Positions 48,111 through 58,977 of a DNA stretch of 64,000 nucleotides are shown one piece after another. This DNA comes from Lithospermum erythrorhizon. Its lineage: Eukaryota; Streptophyta; Magnoliopsida; Boraginales; Boraginaceae. Numbering within the stretch: position 1 is the stretch's first letter; every line of letters begins with the position of its first letter. Where the stretch lies: contig JADFUC010001683.1 in the NCBI GenBank assembly GCA_019722365.1, positions 2,542,001-2,606,000 on the forward strand, written 5' to 3'. Below the pieces are notes generated by a model. It was not told the origin of the DNA. It was given only the letters and a program-made list of their open reading frames with translations, and ran no database searches. Position numbers and translations under genes: made by a program.

Positions 48111-49794
48111 CACGTCAATAATATCCATGTATCTATAAGATCACTAATCATTCAGGAACATGCAATGATTTTGGTAGTTAGTTAAGGCTGGGAAATGAAT
48201 GGATTTCAGCTATGGTTATCTTATCTTGTAGCTGTAACAAACTTACATATTCATCATTGCTAATTACTTGAATGGAAAGGGTTTGTTGATTAGTCAAATC
48301 ATACAATTGTGAATGCATAAATAAATTTCCTTTACTATCTAGTGCATTGTCAAACGTTTTTCAATGATTAGGTAATTTTTTTTCAAGTAATAATTCATCA
48401 ATATAACTTCTACAATCTTATCAAAATATTCATATCATTAATTAGTATATATCTATAATATATTAGTCAGTAAGATTAAAACAAAGTAATAAACATCATA
48501 ATAATATTATTACTTTATGATAAAAATACAATTTTTAATAGTAGTTGGTCAGATATCTCTATAATTAAAATAAGATTTTTCCTTTAACAATAATAGAATA
48601 CCATTGTAAAATAACAACATGATAGGAATGAAGTATCATCAAGCAAGTTTATTTTGTATGTAACACTTTTTGTTCTACTTTATTTTATAATACTTTTTCT
48701 CCTACTTTATTACATTTGTTGCCTCCTCTAAGATAGTTAAGTTCTCTTTCTTTTATTTATGATCGACCACGCCATTTCAACCTTGAACTACCAAGCTTTC
48801 ATTGAGAATGGACTGATAATGATAGTACGAATGCATAATAAACATAACTTGCACGAGTATTTTGTTTTTTATATGTAATTGAACTTCAAATCTAACATTT
48901 TATCTCATCTTGTGTCGGCTAACTACCACATGTCTTCTTCCAGGTTATTATGCAATAATACAGCAAATTAATAATGCTGATTAACAATTTATACAGAAGA
49001 TTTGGAGTTGCATCAATTCGATTATAATTTGAAGCTATATGAATTGTGAGTTCACCTTTAATTTGTTTTTGCTTCATTTCTCTTTCACCTAATTTTTTTA
49101 TAAATCAAGCCAAACCTAAGAAAACTGCCCATTTATATTATTATAGATTATTTATCTAGTAATTTTGAGTGTTAGTTCACTTTTTATTTTTCTACAGGTA
49201 TTGGTTTATCACATATCGCCAAATACTCTACCCCAAAATAATTACTAGTCAATGCATGATTATTGCCATTGATCAAATCATCCAACGTTGGGAATCTAGC
49301 TACATACCTTTTATAAGAGTTCAGATGTTCAATAATTATTCCTGCTGCTTTGCATGCATTGCTAAATTTGTACTCCTTGTAGCATATACATATATGTAGA
49401 CCGAGTAAGCTTATTGATCTCACAGAGTCGTATAATATGTAGGAGTGAATGTTTATGTAAATGCATTCAGTTTATTTATCCGTATTTATTTCAAATATTT
49501 ACTTTGCATTCAGTTTATTTCTCCATAATTATTTGAATTGATTGTTTTGAACATTAGGTACTTATCTCATATTTCAGACCACATTCATTCATGATTCTTA
49601 CATAATTACTGATAAATTAAAATCATCTAAAAAAAATTAAGTCTTTCATATTTTCCATCAGATATTATACTCGTACAAAATAAGATTGATTGGAGACGTC
49701 GAATTCATATATCCAACCCTATTTAGAGGGGTAAGCCTTGATTTGGTTATTGACTTATCATACTCCTACAACATAGAGATACTAAAATAATTTT
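48111..49794. other. Intergenic DNA
   Basis: AT-rich sequence to the right of the gypsy element. The overlapping frames at 49169-49423 on both strands have no recognisable family features. No gene or clear repeat was seen. Confidence 0.55.
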
Positions 49795-49995
49795 AAGGCG
49801 TAACTTCGAGCTGGTAAAGGGCGAGTCTTAAATCTTGTGTACTGCTTTTCGTAGTGCGAGGAGTTCGAGTCACCGCAGTGGCGGAATCTCGTATTGAAAT
49901 GGTTTAAAGCTACCGTCCCAGCCAGATTTTGAAACACGTCGGCGATTCGCTCTCCAGGGACCTCGATAGAGGCTGCTTAGTGTGACGGTTGCTTT
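49795..49995 (+). mobile_element. tRNA-derived SINE, copy 2
   Basis: Plus-strand A-box-like GAGCTGGTAAAGGG at 49809-49822 and B-box-like GAGTTCGAGTCA at 49861-49872, then ATTGAAATGGTTTAAA, CGATTCGCTCTCC and GGCTGCTTAGTGTGACGG. These follow the same order as in the copy at 24895-25118 on the other strand. It is a fossil copy with many differences. Confidence 0.7.
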
Positions 49996-50559
49996 TAAAA
50001 TAATTAAATTAGCCTTAGATGGCGGCTTTTGAATAGTGGCATCTAAAATGCGCTTTTTAAGTGCTTTTTGTCGTAGTAAAACTTTAAAAATCAACTATCA
50101 AATTAAAACTGGACAATCTTCATGAGATGAAAGTAGGATTAATTTGTTTAGGCTAAATTTCAGAGACGAGGCAAGCTAAATTATCAATCATTTGAATAGT
50201 CGGCTAAGCATTCATTTTTAAATAGCGCATTGTGAATTTTTACTGAACTTTCAAAATTATGGTACCTGAAGTTTTTTAGGATATAATCAATTTTGACAAT
50301 CGTAATTTTATCAAACAACTTTCATTAAACTCAACCATCTATTTTAATTAACCTTATCATACATCATTTCTAACTCACCCACCACTATTAAATATATTTA
50401 ACTTTAGGGATCAAAATTAAATTTCAAAACAACTCAATCATCTTTCCCAACCGAAATTAATTTTGGGTACTAAGTATATTGTTTAGTATCCTAATATTAA
50501 AGGGTACAAATGTATTTTCTCATTTGTAATTAATTGGTGGCAAAAGAAACAAATCATAA

Positions 50560-50588
50560 CCCACCCCACCCCACCCCCACCCCACCCC
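50560..50588 (-). repeat. G-rich tract with quadruplex potential (minus strand)
   Basis: On the plus strand, six runs of three to five C are separated by single A, in an otherwise AT-rich region. The minus strand thus has at least four runs of G3-5 with one-base loops, the classical pattern for a stable parallel G-quadruplex. Confidence 0.7.
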
Positions 50589-50875
50589 TTGCTGCCGTTT
50601 CAACTTAACCTAGTAAATGTGCAAAATCATGCGTAAATCTTCAAACAAAATCTTCAATTAAAGTCAACTAAATTGAACCATTTTTGAACCAAATCTTCAA
50701 CAAAAGCTTCCAAAATTTTCAATCAAATTTATATTAGTAATATCATAAAGTAAAAAGCTTACTTAAAAAAATATATATATATATATTATTATAAAATAAA
50801 AATAAAACATGTAAACTGGAACAACTAACCATGAGTGGCAGAAACTAACATATTAACCACAAAATGCGGTCAGAG

Positions 50876-50993
50876 TGACAAATCTTTACCAACCACCATA
50901 ACTGATGATTGTGACAAATCTTTCATAGCATGACGTATAGTCGAGAATGACAAATACATCTGCTTCTGACATTAATAGCTCTGATGACAAATC
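50876..50993 (+). repeat. Four phased TGACAAAT motifs
   Basis: TGACAAAT occurs at 50876, 50912, 50948 and 50985, spaced 36, 36 and 37 bases. The sequence between motifs is mostly unrelated, so it looks either like a decayed short tandem repeat or a phased motif. Confidence 0.7.
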
Positions 50994-52839
50994 CATCTTA
51001 TGGCGGTGATGTGATTATGTGAACTCGACAAACCAAAACCATACTAGCAGCGTACGAACTAACCACTAATTTTGTTTAATTAGTTGACTTGAAATCAACC
51101 AAAATCAACCAAAAACCTTCATCAACAATTTGCAAAACCTTTATCGACAATTTGAACAATTATTCTAGAACAAATATGTCTTCATAACCAAAAGTGATAA
51201 TCTTTATGGGACAAGCACTATTCTAATACGATTAATACTACCATCTCTCAAATTGGACAAAAAAATTGGAATATATAATTTTGCAATCACTCACACTGGA
51301 AGGGCTTGTTTCATTCGTCTCTGTTTTATCCAACAAGAATACGAATAAAAGGGATAAAAATTATTTCATCAGAACAAAAAGTACAAAACAAACACATTCC
51401 TAGTTGATTATCAACCATAAAGTCGGACTATATACTTTGCTAAATGAAAAAGTAACATGATGTTCATTACTTTATGAATTGAATATATCACATGTACATA
51501 AAATTTGTAAAATGGGTTGAGATGTGCATCTTCACACACTTGGGAGAGCTCAAAATAATGTACGCATTATCGAAGAAAATCAACACTTAGAATAAGATAA
51601 GCGTACTTTATTTTGATTCATAATAATAATAATAATCTAAAATAGTAAGTTGGTTTTAATAAATAATGTCGGAGGGAATTTGAAATAGTTCAAAGTTAAA
51701 AAATTAAAATTGAGAGGATTTTGAAATATTACAAAATGACTAAAAGATCCTTATTTAAAAATAACCATTAGATCTAAAATCATTAAGAAAAAGATTATTT
51801 AATGGTTAATATTAATTTAGTACCAAATACTAAGGAAAATGTTTAGTATCACAAGTCCAAGCCTCCCCGACCCTGCGTACCCTTTAACCCTCGATTAAAT
51901 CACGTTAAATCTCTTATTTACCTCCATGGGTGTTTGTCGCTTTTAATTTTTGTAAGTTTTAGAAAAATTGAAATGCATCTTACATTGCATTTCCCTCCAC
52001 AGAATTTGAACTAAAGTGGAACTAATTTTCGATTTTTATTTTAAGAAAAGTGGACATACAATTTGGGATGGAGGGAGTATTTAATTTGCCTCTGAGGAAA
52101 ACTTAGCATCTTGAACTTATGCGAACCATTTGAATTTTGGATTTTAGAATAAAAAGTGATCCATCATCCATGGCCCATGGCAGTTGAAACTTTTAAATTG
52201 TAGAAAAAAAAATAATAAGAAAAAGAAAAAGGGTCTTGCAATAGTGGGGAAAGAACAAATAAAATGGAATCATAGTTCTGCTGAGGGAAATTTTGTTGTT
52301 GGCCATATATCGTTGAGCTCGACTAGCTTGGCCATAATTTTCCTAGATTGAGTTGGTTATATGGGTCTATTTTGGGATTTCAAAATTTGGGGTTGTCGAG
52401 GATATTTTGAATTGATTAAGGTTGTTTTGGATAAATTAAGGTTGTTTTGGATGAAATGAAGTATTGTTAGGTTAATTAGAATAGTTGGTTGAGTTGAGAT
52501 TATTATAGTTGGTTGAGTTGAGATTATTGGATCGAAAAAATCGATTTTGTTTTTGGCTGAAGCTTAAATTTTCATATCAAAATCAATATTTTGATATATT
52601 ACTTTGTCCTTTGGTTAAGATGATTTTCGAAGTCAAATGGAAGTTAATAGCTCAAAAATATGATTTTGAAAAGTTCAGGTGCTAAAAATGCACTCCAGAT
52701 GCTTATTTGAAAGGTTGAATATTTAAGTGTCTATTTAAAATGATTTTGAAAGTTCAGGTGCCTGTGTGAAATTTAGCCATTTGTTTAATAACATTTAAAA
52801 CTTGACCATCATTTTAAAATGAACGAATAAATAGTATGA

Positions 52840-52843
<4 letters not shown>

Positions 52844-52896
<53 letters not shown>
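52844..52896. repeat. AT microsatellite, about 26 units
   Basis: An uninterrupted AT dinucleotide run of about 53 bases, the longest simple repeat in the window. It is likely to vary in length between individuals. Confidence 0.95.
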
Positions 52897-52899
<3 letters not shown>

Positions 52900-54547
52900 T
52901 ATTTACGTGTTTCTTTCTTTTTCTTTCAGCTACAAAATATCTATACTTAAATAATTGGATTGGTCAATTAATAAAGGGTATAATTATATTTTGATTAATT
53001 TTAATTAAACTAAAAGACTACAAAAAGAAATCCTATAATATAGGATTACACATGTAAATAAAATTAGTTTACTATGGGATACGAAAAAAAAGCAACATCT
53101 ATTTTAAACAAAAAGAGATTCATGCATTAAAGTGTCCTCTTCCTTTCTCATTTTTTAGCAGAAAAAAAAGTCATCTCCTACTTCAAAAACAATTTTCAAT
53201 TCTAATTCGTGGGAAAAAATAATAAGCCAATGAATTGTGCTCGGATGACTATTTAATCATTATTTAAACATTATTTAAAGTTATTTTACGTGTATCAATT
53301 TGACAATATGTTTAGTATGACTTCAAAATTATAGGTAATGCCTACTTTATTCTTCAAGGTATACTAACATATAAAAATATTTGAGTTTATAATTAAAAAT
53401 TCAATCATCAAAGTTGAAGAATTTTTAATTTTTTGGTATGAAACATGCTTTGTAGCTTTTTCATTTCATGTATAAACAAATAATTCACATATAGTAATTG
53501 ATAAAATATATTGGGATGGAAGGAGTATAAGTTAAAGTCATATATGAAGAAGCAAGAAAACCTTCTACATTGTTTTACGTTAATACATAGTATTATATAA
53601 TATACGAAGAAAAATATTTAAAATATTAATATATTTGACGTAATTTACTAAAAATATTATAATTTGTTATTCAATCAAGGTTATGTATATAAATTAGGAT
53701 TACAAAGTTTGTTAATTTATTCATTAAAAAGTTAATCCAACAATCTTTCTCGGATGGATAAAAATATTCAAATTACGTATGAATGGCGTCATAATTATGA
53801 CGAGTTGACGAACTCAAATATTTTTTAAAATTTTGTATATTATTATGTGAAATATGTATATCAACATATAATACGTATTTTCAACCTATTTTACTATTAA
53901 CATGATAATAATATTTTAATGAACATGCATTAAGAGCAAGATTAGAAAGCTGAAGAGTTCTAGCACTAAGTTGAACATCAAGTTAGTCGAGATCGATATC
54001 TCCCAAAATGAATTTCCCCAATTTATTATTATGTGAAATATGTATATCAACATGCATATAGTATTTTCAACTTACTTTACTATTAATATGATAATTTTAA
54101 TTCAAACCAAAGTTGTATATCAGTATAATAAGATCCTACGAAATTTGTTAATTTTGGTATTGAAAAAAAATTAGAAAATCTCTTAACTGATAGGCCCGAG
54201 AAAGTATGTAGTAATCATAAGTTTTAAATTTTGTTGGTTGAGTTTTAAATAATTGTGACTATTGAAAAAGAAAATTGAACGATCTTTTAGAGATGGATTT
54301 AGTATGTAGTATTCATAATTTAGTGGTTAAGTTCGTAGTATTCATAATTTAGTGGTTAAGTTCTTAATAATTTTGACAATTGAAAAAGAAAATCGAACAA
54401 CCTTTAAAGATGGAGGTAGTATATAGTATTTATAATTTTGGAATTTGGTTGGTTGATATTTAAACAATTTTGATATTGTAAAAAGAATTTCCACCGAATA
54501 ACTTAGAGATGAATTTGAAATGCTCCTAGTTCCTAAAGATTATCAAA

Positions 54548-54740
54548 ACATTTTCTTTTAATAGTTGAACTTTTGACCGTAGATATTTTTTGTTTGTGTT
54601 GTATAATATTTGATGAAAAATATATCAATGGAAAGAATTTGAAATGTATTTTCATTGATATATTTTTCATCAAATATTATAAAACCGCGAGCAAAATATA
54701 TGACTCAGTTGGCCGTAAAAGTTAAAAAAGACTCAGTGTT
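54548..54740. mobile_element. Short palindromic MITE-like hairpin
   Basis: ATAATATTTGATGAAAAATA and the following TATCAATGGAAA at 54604-54636 are mirrored by TTTCATTGATATATTTTTCA and TCAAATATTAT at 54651-54683, one mismatch over about 31 bp, with a loop of about 15. Weaker pairing extends outward (ACTTTTGACCGTA with TACGGCCAACTGAG). There is no open frame. Confidence 0.65.
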
Positions 54741-55758
54741 TCATCTTTTAGGATGGGAGAATATCTAATATTCATAACGTATATAATTTAATGGTTGAGA
54801 AATTTTATTGGTTATTTAGTTAGATTTCTCAAATATTGATGGCCACAAGTATAATTTTAATTTGACTGTTCAAAGTACATAAATTAGGCAGCAGTCATAA
54901 AAAACAAAAGAACTTTTGTAAATGAACTTAATCATGACAATGTGAAAGTTCCTCAAGATAAAAGTCAAACTCAAACTAATAACAAACAGAAGAAGAAAAG
55001 TGTACACCAAGGCAAAACAGAGATTGGAAAGAAAATAATCAAACCTATTATGATTTCATAATTTTAGTAAACTCATTCTCTTTAAAATTTATGAAAGTTC
55101 AATTTTAGAAAAAAAAATTAACCTATTATAATTTTTTTACATTTTATAATTATAATAAAGAAATTGCGTCTTGACAAAGTTATCGTAATGACTAGTCTTC
55201 ATTACCGGTCCAGTTCGGACCCGGTTTACTTATACCACGAGGACGATCGATCGGGTACCGGTTAATAGGGCCCAGGGCCGGTAATCTTTTGGATTAAAAA
55301 GTGGATCGAAGCGGAACCGGTAATTTTAAATGACGTAAATTTAGTCCGGCCAATAAAAGCCTAGCTAGGCAAAGAAAAATTAAAATCCCCAAAAATCAAA
55401 TATCTAACTAAAATTCCGTATTTGAAACCCCGAAATACAAATCAAAACTGATTGAAATCTTTAAAATTAAATCCCAAAAAATAAAATCGATTTTGAAAAA
55501 ACATATAAAAAATGAATTATTGAGGCTTAGATCGCCGATTCAATAAAAATCATCATTGACTTCAACATGAAAATCGCAATCAAATTCCATAAGAATCAAT
55601 CAGCGTAAAAGCAATTATCGAGCAGAATGCCGGATGATTTTCGATTTATCAGAACCGATAACCTGCTTTGTGTTGCGTTCCTTATTACTAGTTTTTATTA
55701 GTTTTATTAAGCTGGAGTAATATTATTTGACCATTACTTTTGAATGAAAGAAGCCAAG

Positions 55759-55765
55759 AAAAAAA
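55759..55765 (-). terminator. Pol III terminator of the tRNA gene
   Basis: A run of seven T on the minus strand begins five bases after the end of the tRNA, as needed for RNA polymerase III termination. Confidence 0.85.
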
Positions 55766-55770
55766 TACGA

Positions 55771-55843
55771 TTCCGTTGCCGGGACTTGAACCCGGGTCTC
55801 TCGGGTGAGAGCCGAGTATCCTAACCAACTAGACTACAACGGA
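55771..55843 (-). tRNA. tRNA-Glu (anticodon CTC)
   Basis: 73 bases without intron, read on the minus strand. The acceptor stem pairs TCCGTTG with CAACGGA, followed by discriminator A. The anticodon stem is CTCGG/CCGAG with loop CTCTCAC, giving anticodon CTC for GAG codons. The T arm is CCGGG-TTCAAGT-CCCGG and also serves as B box. The 3' CCA is not encoded, as usual in plants. All stems look intact, so it is probably functional. Confidence 0.95.
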
Positions 55844-56801
55844 GCTTATTACCTTGAGAAATATTTACAAAATGATTTATAAAATCATTTTTAGAATAGG
55901 TCCAAAATCTATATGTAAAGAAGTAATACAAATTTCAGTTGTATCACAATAAAATATTATGGAGTATACATAGAGACAAAAAAAACATTTCAAAATACTA
56001 TGAAGTGATGGGAAAATGGGTATATGACTTATGAGAAATAAATAAGCATTGTAAAATAAAAAATCAACTTTAGTTGTTCATGATTTTGTGCCAAGAGGAT
56101 GGGGTATAATTGTGTGGATAATAATAACAAATTAAAATATGTTATGATTGAAATTTGAATGGTTGAGATTATAATTTGAGCGAATTAAAGTGCTACAACT
56201 TGAGAGGAGTCGAATCCGCCCGACTCTACATGTTCCTTCTTATGCCACAAATGTGTTTGCAAGTGCATGTTCAATTTTTTTACTAATATGTGGTCCTTGT
56301 CAAAGTGGGGTGTTGTTTGTGTATAATAGAGTGAAACATGTAGAGAGCCATCATTGCTATTACTGCTTTTGTTTCATCCATTTTAACATTTTAGTTTTTA
56401 ATATTATCTGTCTTTATCTTTTAAATATTTTTTTTGTCTTTCGTGTACATTATGCCAAATTGCAATCCATGGTTGATTCTTATCCCCTTAATTTTCTGAA
56501 GTTTAGATGATCCTAATAAATTCAATTTATAGCAACATCAAAATGAAAATGACCTCATTAGATTGGTCGGGACAAATGGTCAAGACATAATATAACAATG
56601 ATATACAATCATGATTGATTATCAAGTATCAACACTACTAACCAAAAACCAAAACATCATTCCATGTAATAATGAAATTATGCAATTGTATATGTGGGAA
56701 CTGTTTCATTATGATGCATCTCTAGCATCGATAGATTGAGGGTGTGAGAGTCAAGTTCTGGACACGGTCGTTGGATATGCAAAAGTTCGATGTATAAATA
56801 C
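55844..56801. other. Intergenic DNA
   Basis: Spacer between the tRNA gene and the hydrolase gene. The last few hundred bases are the probable 3' UTR of the hydrolase. The plus-strand frame at 56190-56510 has no family features. Confidence 0.55.
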
Positions 56802-58977
56802 CTAACGATTAGCGTGGATAAATTCCATGATCAACTTGGAGGTGGCCGCAGGCTTCTGTACATGCGGGATGTGACCACAGTCTGGTATTTGGCGTAGAGT
56901 TGCATTTGGTAGTTCACAGTGCAATCTCTGCATTACAATCAAGTTCATGGGTTTAACTTCAGCTGAAAGATGCTTAATGCAATTCTTAAGTCAGGAAAAT
57001 TACCACTCCCAGCTTGCTGTCAATAATTCTGTCATCTTCACCCCAGATAATTAGAGTTTTTTGTTTTACCTGCATTCTCAATTCTCAGTACCATCAAAAC
57101 AGCACAAACGAAAATTTAATTCCAACGGAACATAAACAAAAGTTCATATCATCTGTGATTCTGTATGAAGTGTGATGAGTGAATGCGCTCTTTAAAATAG
57201 TGATTCAGTCAGAATTTTGTGATGAAAAGGAACTGTGAATTTAAGAGCACTCATGATTCAGGAAGTGATAATCGTTTCCATCAATTTAAAGAAAGATTGC
57301 ACAGAATAGCCGAGCACATGCATAGCACAACTACACTATTTTACCCAAGTTTATAGCTAGTTTATGAGGTGACAACGTTATCCTTACATGTCCTATCTTG
57401 GAGATGACATTATATCCTCCACTAATCATAAAATCCACGGTAGCGTCCTCCCACCAAGGTAAAAGACAATGTAAACGTCCAATCTAAAAAAAATAAAAAA
57501 TCAGACATGGATATGTTATAGCAAAAGTATAACATATGTGTTCAAGACATTACATATACCAAAGATTCAAAATCTCTGACTTTCGTTGAAATTACATACC
57601 AGTTGAACTTACATTTGTCCAGTCTCTGCAGATGTCAAAAGGCAAACCATTGAAACTTAAGTTTGTTGCATATAAGCGTAAAGGAATGCTCTTCAGCACA
57701 TACACCTGTATGTGATAAAATTTAGGATCAGTCACTAGATATAAATGGAAAATATGGTGACTTAATGTATGATTGTATAAAGCACAGAAAATCTAATACA
57801 GAATAATGGTTGGAACAGAATATGACATGGATAAAAAAGTTCATAGATATCATAACTCCATCAAGTAGCAGATGAGATTTAACATAAAACGAACAAGACT
57901 TCAGAAACTGGGCCAGAAAAATAGTTCCCATCATCATTTTCTGGCTGTTGGAGAATTAAAGCTTTCAAAATTCAAACACATACCCCAGAATAAGCAACAG
58001 GGTTGGGTAACGTTGCAAGGCTACCTGTGCCTTCTGTATAAACACTTGCATCAATCAAAATAAGTTTGTCTACCTGAAGACAAATAAAAAAAGAAACTAG
58101 AATCTGGTCAAACATAAGAAACAAGAAACTTAAGAGCCTTGAGATTATTTAATCTATCATATGTGCATCACTAACAAATGTACCCACTGTGATATGCATC
58201 GCCTAAAGTACTTACAGCTTCTGGATAGCTGACCGCAAAGTCGATTGCAACTGCAGATCCTAGGCTGGGCCCAACCAATATCATTGGTTGTCTGATGTAG
58301 GTTTTCCAAAACTAAGCATAATGATCAACTTAATTGATTAGCTTGAAGGTAAAATGCTCAAGAACCACATCAAAATAACTTTAGAACTGTTTCTGTATAG
58401 AGATATGACTCTACCCTGTCTTTGATATGCGATAAGCTACCATACTACCAAAAATAGGTTTACCCAATTAGGCCGGTTAGTAATTGTGCACTTCAGACAA
58501 CTGATGAATACCTCATATTTTGAAGTTTTTTGTAAACATAAATATTTCATCAACAAGCAAAGATTTAGTGAGCCACCTGATAAAGGTGTTGCCGCTTGGA
58601 AACAACATTGCAAGATGGAAGACTCTCTACAAATTGTGTCATGCAACAGAGTGAATATTCAGAAACCATACTTATTAATCACATGCAAAGAAGAGGATAT
58701 AAACATACCTAAATCTGAAAATCCCCATCCCAATATATCGAAGGCCCAGGTCTGCTGCCCAGCCTCTTCAAGCAACGGAAATGTGTATCTCCATTCTAAA
58801 CAAGAGCTAATATGAAGCATAAAGGCATGTGTATGTGGTAAGCGGCAATTCTGAACTGTAATAAATTGGCTCAGTGGCATACCTGTCAAATCCATGTAAA
58901 AGAACTACTGGACTTTTCTCCGATTGTATAACTGGTTTCACACAACTACTCAATATAGAAACTCCAGATATACTTAC
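56802..58977 (-). CDS. Alpha/beta hydrolase fold protein (first exon not found)
   Basis: Nine minus-strand exons join in frame: 58883-58977, 58709-58806, 58577-58626, 58216-58311, 57984-58073, 57613-57705, 57388-57483, 57004-57069 and 56802-56927, 269 codons plus stop. Oxyanion-loop motif VLLHGFDS is in the first listed exon, the nucleophile elbow GPSLG (serine) in exon 58216-58311, a likely acid in WGEDDR (57004-57069), and the histidine in CGHIPH of the last exon, so a full triad is present. It closely resembles plant hydrolases like Arabidopsis At1g13820 as I remember it, whose substrate I do not know. That family begins with a further N-terminal part, possibly a transit peptide; a phase-0 acceptor at 58978 implies one or more upstream exons, but I could not identify them between 59 and 62 kb. 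Confidence 0.88.

Larger units (their letters stand above)
49996..55758. other. Long AT-rich intergenic region
   Basis: No gene recognised in 5.7 kb. Items inside with their own entries: a C-rich tract at 50560, phased TGACAAAT motifs at 50876, an AT microsatellite at 52844 and a hairpin near 54600. GGATGGAGGGAGTA at 52066-52079 and GGATGGAAGGAGTA at 53515-53528 look like ends of Stowaway-type MITEs, but the partner ends were not found. The part at 55200-55680 has many CCGGTTC-type words, as in some hAT-like elements. Confidence 0.55.

Noticed and set aside
52040..53528. A full Stowaway MITE between GGATGGAGGGAGTA and GGATGGAAGGAGTA
   Set aside because: Both termini point the same way, so they cannot be the two ends of one inverted-repeat element.
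58486..58815. 109-codon plus-strand frame over the hydrolase gene
   Set aside because: It crosses two minus-strand exons and an intron and has no motif.
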